Shown piece by piece: positions 48,371-60,420 of a stretch of 64,000 nucleotides of DNA. Below the pieces are notes generated by a model, which was not told the origin of the DNA, did no database searches, and saw only the letters and a list, made by a program, of their open reading frames with translations. Source of the DNA: Eretmocerus hayati (taxonomy: Eukaryota; Arthropoda; Insecta; Hymenoptera; Aphelinidae). The stretch spans positions 71,042,282 through 71,106,281 of the forward strand of contig CM056741.1 of assembly GCA_029851415.1 (NCBI GenBank). Direction: 5' to 3'. The stretch's first letter is position 1. Each line of letters starts with the position of its first letter. The translations under genes were made by a program, and so were the position numbers.

Positions 48371-49022
48371 TACTGCGGAGGAACGCTTTGCAGGATATTA
48401 GAGATTTCAAAGACCGTGGCTACCAGAACTTGCCATAAGCTCTGATTCACCCAAGTCACGCGAACAATTTTGGATAGGAAATTCTGTATTCTCTTGAACA
48501 CAGTAAGAAGAAACTCTTAAAATCAGACTAATCGTCTGAGAATCAACATCAAAAGATTGAAGGGGCTTTTGCAACTCAGTGTAATTTTGCTTGGCTGTAA
48601 GAATTTTTTCTTACAGTGAATTTGTGATGCATTTGTCCCCAGAGCAGACTCGGAAATGTACCTGAATTTACAAAAAGATGTGACGTCGTCAGTAGGTCAC
48701 TTCTATGTTCTTGGTTGTTGGCCCAACGACATATTTGGCAATCATCTGGAAAATATTTATAATACTTTTTCACAATATTCGGCATCCATTGAGGGTTGTT
48801 CTGTCAATAAGTATGAAAAACGCCATCAAATCTCATACTCTACGAAGACTATTCATGAAAAATCGATAAATTATTCTCGTTGAGGCACAACCATTATATT
48901 TTTCGTCAGATGATCTTACGAAATTGAAAGTAAGGGCAGGTTTTTTACCAAACATTCCAAAAATTTCACAACTAATCGTGGTGTCAGAAAATGAAAACGC
49001 CCTTTCGATCCAAGAAGAATCT

Positions 49023-52000
49023 TCAGGATGAGAAGACTATGGAAGTAATGATTTTTGTCCTTACCGAGTAGTGCCTCAAGGAACTTGCACCCATAGCGAT
49101 AGCTAGGTAAATGAGCAGGTACAAGCAAAATAGGACATAGAAGAAAGCTATCACACTGACAGCCACTATAATCTCCGTACTGTGAGCCAAATCGTCTGCT
49201 ACCGCTTCAGATAAGGCAGTAGTCACTAAAAAAACGTTGATTCCGATAACAAATATCGACAAGGCGGTGGAGGCAGCTCTGTTGAATCTGTAGAAGGACA
49301 TCCGGTAGATTTTAAGTCTCAGAGTATTCATTTGCAAAATATTTGTGCTCATCAGTTAAAGTAAAATTTCGAACAAGAAATACAAGTTACGATCTAGATT
49401 TTCAGAATCTCGTTCAGGCAGCAAAAGAAGTTTTGCAAGTGTTATCAATTCTACTTCCCTTATAGATGCACTACTACATGAGGGTATACGTTGCTTTTTA
49501 AAGAAATTTTTCGTGTAACAATGCTAGTGTGGAGTTTAGAAAACATGATGTGTACTCACATGCCGTTTTTGAACTCTCCCATGATGCACGCATTGCTGGT
49601 AAATGATATGAGTGGTAATGCAGCAAACGGCAACTGGAGACTCATCATAACGTTGAGAATATCGTTCATTCCGGTTAATTGGCCGATGTCACTGTAAAAT
49701 GCAACTAAAAAAGTGGGCACAATAGCAAGCGATCGAGTGAGTAAGACACGTCGCCAGCGTGGCCACTGGAGATTCAGAAATCCCTCCATTACAAACTGCC
49801 CCGCGTAAGTTCCCGTCATCGTTGACGATTGCCCGGCTGCAAGAATACCCACGGCCCAAATCATCATAGCGGCAAAGCCATATTGACAACCGAGGAAAAT
49901 TCCACCTTTGTACAAATCTGCATCAATCGTATCATTGTTGTTCTGAGGAAGGAATCATATGCTTCGTGAAATAACAACTCCGTTTTCCACTCTGTGAGAA
50001 TGGTGTGTTAGCTTAGGACACTCACTTGGAATTCATCGAGTCCCAATGGAAAATTACTATTTCTGCAAATTTCTAGCTGGAAAGATGCAACGATACAATT
50101 TGTTTACTGATAATTGGTCCATTTGACATCGTACCGACGTAGTCTCGTAATCACGACCCGTGAGCGTTCCCCCAGGGGCCTTATTCCGAAGTTGATACGC
50201 GCTAACGCTGATTGCGCGGGTACGGCGATCACTCATAAGTTCCGTGGAAAACCGCCATGCATAAGCGAGGGGGCGCTTCTACATCAACAACTAGCGCCCC
50301 CTCGCTTATACATGGTGGTTTTCCACGGAACTGATCAGTGATCACCGTCACCGGTAACGCGTATCAACTTCGGAATAAGGCCGCAGACGTTTCTTGCACA
50401 TACAAGAGGCGCAGATCAGGCAGTCATGGATGTGGAAGACATTGTGTTCATATGAGTTTCATTAATTTTGATCGAGTGACGTAATTTTAGCCCGAAACTC
50501 AGGGGACTAGTGAGCTCAGAGGAGGGTGAAGACGATCTCGATATCAAGTATTTGTACGAAAGATACTTCGAATAAGTTCATTTTGAAGTTTGCTCTACTC
50601 ACCACATCGGCATTCGTTTTGTTATACAGCCCTTGCGCAAAGACAGCCATCACAAACACATTTATCAGGAAAGACACGAAGAGTGCTATAGTTGCCTCGG
50701 TAAAATAATACATGTTTGCTTCCCTCACTTTCGAAGGCCTGTTCCGATCTATATCTCGAGACTGCATAGAATTTTGATGATTCTTCATCAGAATAATTCT
50801 CAAGGGAGTCGGTTGAATACTGACATTTTATCTCACCTTGACTAGAGCTCCATGAAGATATAAATTATGAGGTTGGATATTGGCACCTATTATTCCTACA
50901 GCCTGGATTAGAGCGTTTGTATCGCAGTTTTCGCACCAGGGTATGAACAAGCCTTTTAATACCTCACCTTGAGGAGGAGCAGCCATAACATACTATGAAA
51001 TATGAAGATTTTGATGAATTACCAACCACAATCATTATGGTGAGAAACGGTCAATACCTCGTATCCAAAAGAGAATGCCATGGTACCTATGAAGATTCCA
51101 AAAAGTAACTCTAATTTCCTCAGGCCGTACTTGTCCAAGAACAAAAAAGTAAACGTGTCGAGGATTGTAATGACGACTCCGCCCCATAGAGGCAACCTGA
51201 GCATTTGAGTGTAAATTTCATTAATCTCCAATTCCAACCACCGATCTCTAAATGATTTTACAGAATATAACACACTGATCTCTTCGACCCAGCTATACTT
51301 GTACACTTGAAAAAAAGCGTAGCCAATCTGAAGGATGCAGGGCCGTTGTTTCAAAACTCCAGTGTAAAAGCTTGAGAATTGATTTTGTGCAGGTTGAACA
51401 TGAGAGCTCTGTGGGGAAGGATTCTACTTCTAGCATGGTTGCTCAATCTCTGTTGACGATGTAAGTGCAAAATTTCTTTTTCAAATGTCGGCATAGATTG
51501 TAACCACGATCTTACATTTTTCTGAGTATTCAATGGACAGAACCGTGTGAAAAAATGTCTTCGATTCAATGGTATCACGTTGAATAATTTTTTTTCAAAA
51601 GTTTATCACAGCAGACAAGCACTAGATCTAATAAGTATTCAATCGACTTACCATTTATTTGTGAGAAGGTAAAGAGCAATAGCTGTTCCTATGACTTCTT
51701 GCATATCGCTACCAATTATTGCGATTTCTGTCATGATCCACAGTAGCAATCGGGGTAATCTTTTGTATTGTTCATGACACATTTCAGCCAAATGCAAGCC
51801 GGTTACGACTCCGAGACGAGCGCTCAGTCTTTGCATTATGAGACCAAGAGATATTGCACTCATTAAGACCCATAGTAGCTGGAACCATACTTTCAAATGA
51901 TGACTTGCATCGTGATATCGTGAATTTTGAAAACAAAACGTGGCGAATGGTGAATGGTAAACGTGAAAAAATCTATCTAAACACTTTCTCGACTCATCAA

Positions 52001-55000
52001 TACAGATATTTTTATTCGAGTTTCCTTTCATAAGAAACTGTGATGTATCGAAATGAAATCATAACTGTTCGGTTCTTCACTATCTCATCGGAAAGCTTAC
52101 ATTTTTGGAATTATTACGCATTAACTCACAGGTATAATCAATGCGGAACAAGATTCAATTAACGGCTACTCTCACCTTATATCTAGCGGTAACGCCAGAT
52201 TGTAAGTCAGATTCGATATTTCCTGGATCCAAAAATGCCACTGACATCAAAAAACCAGGTCCAGTGAACGCCCAAAGCTTCTTAAAACTGAACTTGCTCT
52301 GTACGAACGAAATCATATAATTAGTGGTTATTGATTATTTTAATCAATCATTGTCATTTATCTCAACCATTGCCAAGGCCTTTTGGTGGATTGTAAAATA
52401 CATACATACTTCTTTAATTGGGAGTATGACATCAAACCTACATGGAACCTCGGAATCGTGATTTTTCACGAGTTTTCATGAATAACCCAACCGAAGCGCT
52501 TCTAACAGACCTCGCTTCAAAATGCGATAAGTCTCATGGAATTATCTCCAAAATCCTACTCTGGGGTATTTTTCCCGAGCTCTTACGCAAGAACAATCCA
52601 TTTCAACCTAAATCATATCGGTGCATCTTTCAAAATGTCGAGTAAAATGATTCTTGACTGTACAATTACCACGTAATAAAGGAATATTTTTCTTTTATAC
52701 CTCAAAAAGTATTCATTTCGTCGGAAAATGTGTGAGGTGACTCTTTGTTGGACTCTTGAAGATCGACGATGAAGATCACATGACAATTGTTCGGATGATT
52801 TGGCCATTTCAAAGTATAAGGCATGTTAAAATGTTATGGATTTTGAAATATTTTCACCGTACATCCATATTCTATATTTCATACATTCTCAGCATATCTG
52901 AGAAAGCCGGGAGATGATCTATTGTGGGATGTACAGTCTCTTCCGGTTATGAGGAGCTTCAAGGGGCCAGACAGAAGTGCTCGTTATAGCCGGTATTCGG
53001 TGTCACAGGTTTGGTGCAAATTGCGAAGATATGACGAACCAGATGGAATTGATGATATATCACTGATCCTCATCCCATCAGAACTATCAACATGTTAGGG
53101 TGAGATAACTGAATCAATAAATGAAATTGATAGAATAATTCGAACGATCTGGCGGATTATGGGTTCGCCTTAGCTGAAAAATCGGTGATCAATGTTTGCT
53201 TTTTCACTCAATGACTATGATGCTGCACGATATTCCCTCTGCACTTACCAGTAGAGGTCATCACATCCGGATCATGGATTTGGCTAAAACTCTGGGAATA
53301 GTCTTCTTTTAGCACAAAAAGACGATATCCAAAATTATAGACCCTAACACTCAAACGTTTTCGAGGTACACCTTTAGACATTAGCATTGTCCATATGAGC
53401 CCATGCTAAGAATTATACTTATAGGTATACCTGCAATGCTAATGTCCATGGATGTAGCTCGGAAACGCTTGAGCGTTAGGGTGTATGATTTTGGGTTACA
53501 TCTTTTGGCACCAAAAGAAGACTATTTCCAAAGTTTCAGCCGAAACCGTGATCCGGATGTGATGACCTCTCCTGGTTAGAACCACTCGAATAGATATAGC
53601 TTCATCTGTTTCAGGCTCATCGCGAGTCCGTAACTTTTCCACATAACCACCATATTCCTAAGAACTTTGCAGGATCTTTTCTTTGTTCTTGAAGATATCG
53701 TATTTGCGGGTGTATTAGACGTACCAACAAATCGGCTTTGGGCACTCAAAAACAGTGGTACGCCTTATCCATGGGTGCGTCTTATCTATAGGAGCATAAA
53801 ATATTTTCCGTGGAAACTAACAACTTTTATGTATAGGACGCACCAAAAATGAAGTCTATTGTGAAATCCAAGTCAATCATAAGAATTTTTAGTATCAACA
53901 ATATTGATATGAATGACTTTGATTTTTCAATAAAGGAGAGAATTTTTCATGAATTGTAAATGAAACAAAGAGATAATAGATCATCATTTAATAATTTTTC
54001 TCGGTTTGTTCCAACACTTTTGGACTCTTTGCGTTTCAATGAACGGAAGTGTGTCTTGTCTACAGGGGCGTCTTATACACTCGCCAATACGGTAGTCGAG
54101 ATGGTGGAACTGCTGTCATTGTAAGTCTTGCACAGTTCACAATATTTGGGCCTCGCTCAAACGATCTAGGGGAGAGTGGGCCAAATTAGGACAAGCGAGA
54201 TAGCTCGTTGGTGGGCGAGCCCAGGCTTTCGCCGCGTAAAAATATCTTCAATACTATCACAGACAATGGTTTTCATAGCGGTTAGACCTCCCAAAACGAT
54301 ATCGGGAGTCCACGCTGACATAGGGGTGCTTTTCGAGGGCCTCACGCGGTTTATTTTCCAAATGCGAGATTACACGCTGCTTCTACCGAAGTGCACTGGC
54401 TCAATCGCCATTTGGGGGTCAAAAACTAGGTCACAAAACGAAGATTTTGAGCTGTTGTCGGTCAAAATCGGCCAACTCGAACACAAGTTATCGCAATTTT
54501 ACGAAAAAAACGCTTGGGGGCATTCTAGGACGAACTGGACGGGGCGAATTAGGACAATGCTAAATCCCATCTGAAATCGGTCACCCGGAGCGAGTCCGTG
54601 TTTTTCGATAATAATTGCCCGTATCGAGGCGTGTATGCGTTTGTGCGAGTTTTTGGAAGCGCGGGAGGTTGAGGGTGAGTATGATGATTGAGAATGGGTG
54701 AAAAAGTGAAGTTGCGATGTCTAATGACCGTCTTAGGGGTCAGATTAGAGGTCAGAAGTCGCTTTTTACGTGTTCGAAGATAGTCCTCGATTTAGGCATT
54801 CTCACTGTCGCATTCGCTGATATTGGGTTGATTGTCGCACTATACCATTTGGATCGTTGTTGACTTAGGGCGAATAAGGTTACCTCCAATTTGAAGAAAA
54901 AATGAAAGAACCGACTGTTAGAAGCCGCGAGTCGATTGCTGATTGCTGAAGACGGTAGTGTGCCGATAAAGTGCCTGTTTCAATAATGTTAAAAAATGAT

Positions 55001-56806
55001 GTAAAAATGGTCCGCTTGTTGAGGCTCTGGGAGGATGTAGAGGTCACGGATGGGGTTCCCTCTTGATTTTGGGTTATTACTACGTGTTTCGGTGAGTGAA
55101 TGCGACTCCAATAGGTAAGGAATATTGCATTATACCTCAATCTTCAAAAGCTATCCTCATTTGCCCCCAAAACTGTCCTAAAGTGCCCCCAAACGCGGGG
55201 CGAATTAGGACAGATTTTTTTCCTTAAACTTTAAAAAAAAGTATGAAAGACATGACCTTGAGGTCTGAAAATTTTTTCACAGTGTATTCAATAGTTGAAC
55301 TCCCAAGTCCCACAGCGCGCCTAGCCCCAAGTATCGCTAGATAGCTCCACTGAAAAACCTGTCCTAATTCGCCCCACTCTCCCCTAATGGTCTCAACTTT
55401 ATCCCGAATTGAGATTGCTTTCCTCTTATTATTACTGGCCATCTTGCTTACTCAAGGCATATTGTCTCTTGACTCACATCCTACTTGTTCATCTCGAATT
55501 CGCTCACTTCATGCCACTAAACATTGGATTCGATTGCCATATCAAGATGCGGATCTAAATGTCAACCAATTTCACTCGTTACGGCCGGATTTTCTCGTTT
55601 TAGCCGAGCTCGGTATAACCGAAGCTAGTCCCATTGATTTGATGTGGTGGCCGATCAAACGAAAAAAAATTCTCTCGTTAGGGCCGGATTCTCGTTACAA
55701 CCGACCTTTTTATAACCAGAAAAGACTGTATTCAATGAATATGCAAAAGGTAAATGCTTTACAGAATCTCTTTTGGCTTCCCCAAATATGCTGTGAATAT
55801 GAAATAGAAGCATGATGTATGTTGAGTATATTGCAAAATCCAATATATTTGAAGAATAATGCTTTATGAGTCGAAATGAAGGCATCATTCGAAGAATCTG
55901 TGAAGCGATAAGATTTTGATGGTTGGAGCGGATTTTTTACTGTGTAAGAGCTCTCAAAAAATACCCCATACTCGGATTTCGGAGACATTTTATTGACATT
56001 TATTGCAAATTTAAAAAGCGAGTTGTGCTGATGATATAGTAATCCCAATGCGGAAGGGGTTGGAACCAGACTCATTTGAAAAAAAAAACTTATGTAAGAT
56101 AGAAACAGATGAGTTGCAGACACGGTTGTAAATATAGGTTTACTCATCATCAAAAGGAGAAAAACGATTTGGTCTGATTCACACCGATGAGAAATGTTGT
56201 TATTGGTAATCAAGAGTAGTGACAGAAAAAAGATTTGACGTCGATCAAATCTCACAAAAAAGTTTTGCTCCAAAAAGAGAGAATGTCTCGTGATTCATGA
56301 TTAATTTTTCTTTTTTGCGCGCGAAAAACGGAACAACGGATCGAAAATTCACTCGTGCTTTATCAGATATGATATCAAAGTTGATCGTATCGCATAAGTT
56401 CATCAGTAAGGAAATATATCTACGGTCTCTCCATTGTTTCGGAATGTGAAAGAAATATATCGTTAAAAACTCTACCAATAAAAATATTGAATTTTTCGAA
56501 CAGATCACTGATTAAAAATAGTTTACTTACAGCCTCCCTAATACTCATATCAACAGGTAACATGCAGCATGCACGAGTGCATACTACATTTTTGCAAAAA
56601 CTCTATTGATGACTAAGCGGTGTAGAGAAAGATCTCAGCTCTAAGCCCAAAGATTTCATGGAGGCAAGCCTCTCATAATTTATATAGGCAATTGGAAAAC
56701 TTACACTATTATCATCTGGAATGTGGACTCGCTCATCAGCAAAATATGCCTGCTTTTTGATCTTTTTCGATCCACCATCGCCCATGTTTGGAGGATTTTC
56801 CATCAT
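49023..56806 (-). CDS. Nramp/SLC11 divalent-metal transporter (Malvolio-like)
   Basis: Nine minus-strand exons with GT-AG junctions keep one frame: 56705-56806, 52176-52298, 51652-51878, 51058-51196, 50837-50992, 50603-50761, 50026-50076, 49560-49942 and 49023-49287. The product is about 534 residues, normal for the family. A GTAAGG inside the last exon leaves open a further 3' exon. Nramp proteins are multi-span proton-coupled importers of Fe2+/Mn2+ in endosomal or plasma membranes. Seen: [13 protein letters not shown]-tail, TM1 FLDPGN (residues 57-61), [57 protein letters not shown], and the transport motif from [14 protein letters not shown] (residue 356). Odd: TM6 reads GANIQPHN, so the conserved MPH methionine is Gln237. 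The start is the MMENPPN at 56806, since its exon ends phase 0 at GT and matches the usual N-tail. Confidence 0.92.
50177..50382. mobile_element. Foldback MITE inside an Nramp intron
   Basis: Arms GGCCTTATTCCGAAGTTGAT and the complement ATCAACTTCGGAATAAGGCC enclose a second perfect stem (GTTCCGTGGAAAACC, AAGCGAGGGGGCGCT) and a loop near 50281-50294. It lies in the intron between the 50603-50761 and 50026-50076 exons. No target duplication is clear. Confidence 0.75.
53247..53577. mobile_element. Foldback MITE, family A copy 3, in Nramp intron 1
   Basis: Ends ACCAGTAGAGGTCATCACAT and a matching complement (GATGTGATGACCTCTCCTGGT). CCTAACACTCAAACG pairs with CGCTTGAGCGTTAGG. The central TTAGCATTGTCCATATGAGCC matches copy 1. 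Confidence 0.75.
54169..55384. mobile_element. TA-flanked TIR element in Nramp intron 1
   Basis: A 1216-bp element with ends GGGGAGAGTGGG and CCCACTCTCCCC, flanked by TA (54167-54168, 55385-55386). GCGAATTAGGACA or its complement recurs at both ends and internally (about 54180, 54543, 55198, 55362), probably transposase binding sites. The 132-codon ORF starting inside the left repeat has no transposase motifs. It is non-autonomous and of the TA-duplicating class. Confidence 0.8.
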
Positions 56807-59190
56807 ATCTCAGAGTTGATTACCTTTGCTCAAAGGGTTAACGAGTACATTGATGCGTGATTCTGATGCAATTCTTGCCTCTCATATTTTCAAAACAGGC
56901 AAAAACATTTGGACCACTGACTATTGGACACTACAATCAAATGCTCCAGCTCGAGGAATGATACTTCTTGGAATCTGTCGATTCATGCATGGCGATGAAG
57001 ATCTAGAAACAAATAGGCATAGGCAGGCTAGATCTTCACCATAAATAATATCGACCTCACAATAATCAACACTATGGTATATCAACATGTTCAACTCGAT
57101 AAGAATTTCCACACTGCATTTCCCGAGAAAAATGCTTGACAATGAATTTACCAATGAAATGATATTGGATTTATTATCATCACAACTGTTTTTGAGTCAC
57201 TTGTTCACTCACGATCAGTTCCTTTCAGCTAATCACTACTGCAGAATCTATCGCGGAATTGCTGCGACACTCAAAGTCAGTCCATTCTTATAGCCACATT
57301 TTTATCTACTATCGCATTTTTGTGCCAGTGTTGAAGGAGTTCCGACGAAGGCGTATCAATTCTGTAGTCTTCTACAGAGCGTTTAGATATTCAGATAAAG
57401 TATGGAATTAGGAATCTTAATTGAATCGATCATGAGCGAGTTCAGGAGGGCTACTGTATTTGTTGTCGGACGAGGGACATCCCCGGTAGACTTATTCATG
57501 CTTATCACGAGGATTAAATTCGAGATATCGATCAAGAGGTCGATAGATTATGAGTAATTAATAACTTACTTTGACGAACATAATCAAGATTCAGTCAATC
57601 CCCGCTAATCGCGATAAATGCGTACCAGGAAAATGCCGCAAATACCGAAACCGAAACTACCGAGACCTAGGTACTTGTGGAATAAGACGGAGTAAGGTAA
57701 TTGCATACCGAATTTGTTCATCAACAAAATTCCTCGAGATTCTGCAGAGAGATAGTCCTAGCATGGAAGAATGCATGATGGCTGACCATCCCGTTTTTTA
57801 GTACTGATCGTTGTTATTTTACCTGTTCGCACATTTTTAACATTGCGCTTATGGGAGCGGGCTGCAAAATGAGTACAAAAATGGGTCCAGCGCAAAACCC
57901 GAACAACAGAAAACGGTGGGACTGCGAGAGATCCGAGTTTATGTACCGATGAAACATATGACCAAGCCTGGAGATGATGGACCACGTTGTTTTTTAGTAA
58001 TTGTTCATACAAAGCGTAGAATGCAAGGAATGCAATACGTGATTTCGATTTTAGGGTAGATAACTTCGAAAATCATGGCTGATTCTGTTCAGAGAGGGTT
58101 AGAGAACCGTTTTTGTTTGTTGTCCGATGGAAAAAGTGCAGTTATTAACAATAACAATAATTTCGAATATTTTGATGTGGGCAAAAAGTGTAATTGAACT
58201 ACCTTAAGTTGTGTACACGTGGATCAGAGGCTTACCGATAGATGTCAAACATCATTCGAAACGGAAATTTTTGTTCAAAACTTTGCAAAACGATTTTACC
58301 TTGGAAAGAACCAAAAGTGAAAAATATGATAGCAAACACTTGCGTGAAACACTTCAATCTCGATTGAAAAAATTAGTCCCTGTATTATAGCTTGGGTGAA
58401 GGCTTCTGTCACTCTAAACCGGGGAGCTCGATGGATAGAGTCTCTATACAGTTCTTGGTGGATGATCATTGAACTTTCTACCAGCTCGCCAACTTTCCCT
58501 CCAAAATCCAATAGTCTTGAAATCTTCATTTTCTGTGGAAAGCTCATAACTTTCTAGTGACGTTTTTTAGTTGTTGAGGGGGTATTCTCCCCGGATAGGG
58601 CCGTGCCCAGAATTCTGATGTTAAAAATCTTGTAACCAGTGAACCGCTTCCAGAAAATGATAACTGAATCAACATTCTGAAGCTGGAACATTCAAAAGGC
58701 GAATTTTTTCGGAATGACCCATTGGAATGAAGTCCAACGAAGGTCCAACAAAAATGCATCTCTCCTGAGCTAAATAAAATAATCTTGGAAACTTGGATCC
58801 AAGCCGCATGATTGAGTGAGCCGCAATACCGTAATTACTGAGAAATACCGAATTCCTGAAACCACGCGCGAGTGAGCAAATTCCATGAGCACTGGAACCG
58901 CGAATAGCCGGGTTGCCTTTCAGTATGAAAATTAAAAGATTCGCAAACGAAAACGTATTAGTTTTGGTGGCTCTTTGTGATATTGGATGTACTTGAAGAT
59001 ACTTGCCTGTACGCTTTTTACTAATCATTTTCGAAACTAAATTATTCGTGAAAACTGATTATTTGAGCAGGTAATGAGTAAATATCCACACACAGCGCAA
59101 CTCACTCTTCCCTTGATGTTTGGATCAGTTGTTGAACACCCTGAACAGATTACGCAAACAAAAAATAAGTATAGTCCTTATTGCTTTCAT
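56807..59190. other. Upstream of Nramp, no recognised gene
   Basis: This would hold the Nramp promoter and any 5'-UTR exons. Several ORFs of 70-120 codons on both strands (for example 58296-58547 and 58669-59028, minus) carry no features I recognise. Confidence 0.4.
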
Positions 59191-60420
59191 GGATGATTAC
59201 TCTTGATCGGCAATATGGCGTGAGAAATCGTGCCTACCAATCTGTCGTAATGTGCGTGATCTTGGGACCAGGGCGCGAGCGATACCTTCGCAACCCTTTT
59301 GAATTGCTTGTTGAAAAAGACAAATAGAGAAAAGAGTAGAGCTGCATCGGATGTCGGGAGGCAAAGTACACGAGCAAGAGGATGCGCTCTCGATCCGAGA
59401 GGATATGTATCTCGTAACGACGATCGGCGAGCCGCGAGAGGGCCCGCGCGATGTCATTGGCCGCATCTGTGTATACTCCGGCCCATCAGGCTGATACTGC
59501 TTGCACGGAATTAAGTACACTATTCTGCATATCGGCGCGTACAGCCGGCCTCGCGCAAGGTTGCGGGCAGAAAATCGGCCTGCGCGATGCCTGATGGCAG
59601 AGCAAGTTGCGTCATTAGCATGCGCCAAGAGTGCTTGGGCCCTCGCGCTCTTGCGGGCTCTCGTGCTTGCGGCCTCGCGTTTCGCTCAAGCGCACCGCCC
59701 GGAAACCGGTTGGAGTGCCCCCCCCCCCCACTAGTACACTTATACCTATCTATCGCAGATTTACAAGAGAATCGACTGGCTTGCAAGCTGGACGATGTGT
59801 TCGTGTGCACGTGCAACGCGCCAGCGACGGCCTAGCGCGCTGTCAGGATGAATACCTCGAGCACCTATGCTATGTATGCATACACTTCGGCAGCTCGCTC
59901 GCGATAGCCATGCGTCCGGCCGATCCGGAGAACAGAGCGTCCGCAGATAGAAAATCGAGTAGAAAATGAGCAAACTCCTATTTAAACGTCCGCCAAGCGA
60001 TCGGTAATGCAGCTGCGTCTGTTTCAGACCGAGGTGTACCCAGCAAACTCGCAATGCGTCCTCGCCCAAGTGTTCTAATAAGGGGAAGTTACAGGATCGG
60101 CAAAAGCCGTGTATGATATCCGAGGTACATAATGGTGTCGATCGCGACCTTGGAGGCTATTCGCTCGCCAACCGAGCCGAGCCCAACGCGCTACACGCCG
60201 CCCATAATGCATCTCCCTCGGCGCTTTGCGGGAACTAAACTGCACTTGACGTCGGTGAACTTGGTTTTTGCGCAACCAAGCCTCTCGCACGCACTGCTCT
60301 GGCCGCTGTGGGCTCCAAGGCGAAGGTCGCCGGGGCAAAAATGAGCTTGCGCCGATCAGCTGATGAGCAGTGAGAGTGCACAGTGTCCTCTCACGTCTTG
60401 GTGCCATTGCGTTTCAATGC
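59191..60420. other. CpG-rich non-coding island with a C12 run
   Basis: A GC- and CpG-rich patch with overlapping ORFs on both strands, none recognised. A homopolymer of 12 C lies at 59718-59729. Confidence 0.4.

Larger units (their letters stand above)
52299..56704 (-). other. Nramp intron 1 (4.4 kb)
   Basis: Bounded by AGT|GTAAGT at 56704 and TACAG|AGC at 52299. It holds two transposons (53247-53577 and 54169-55384). ORFs such as 52613-52807, 55387-55815 and 55710-56273 lie inside it and show no recognisable domain. Confidence 0.8.

Noticed and set aside
52613..52807. First Nramp exon beginning MAKSSEQ
   Set aside because: Its splice phase does not join the 52298 acceptor. The exon at 56705-56806 fits in phase and matches the family N-tail.
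55387..56273. Secreted or membrane protein ORFs on either strand within Nramp intron 1
   Set aside because: Hydrophobic runs come from T-rich DNA. No family features, and they lie within the mapped intron.
57560..57690. Second Tigger fragment (AATCCCCGCTAATCGCGA, AAATACCG words)
   Set aside because: The resemblance to the Tigger end region is too short and no inverted partner was found.
59197..60407. Protein genes in the CpG-rich island
   Set aside because: Overlapping open frames on both strands with arginine/serine-rich composition and no recognisable motif.
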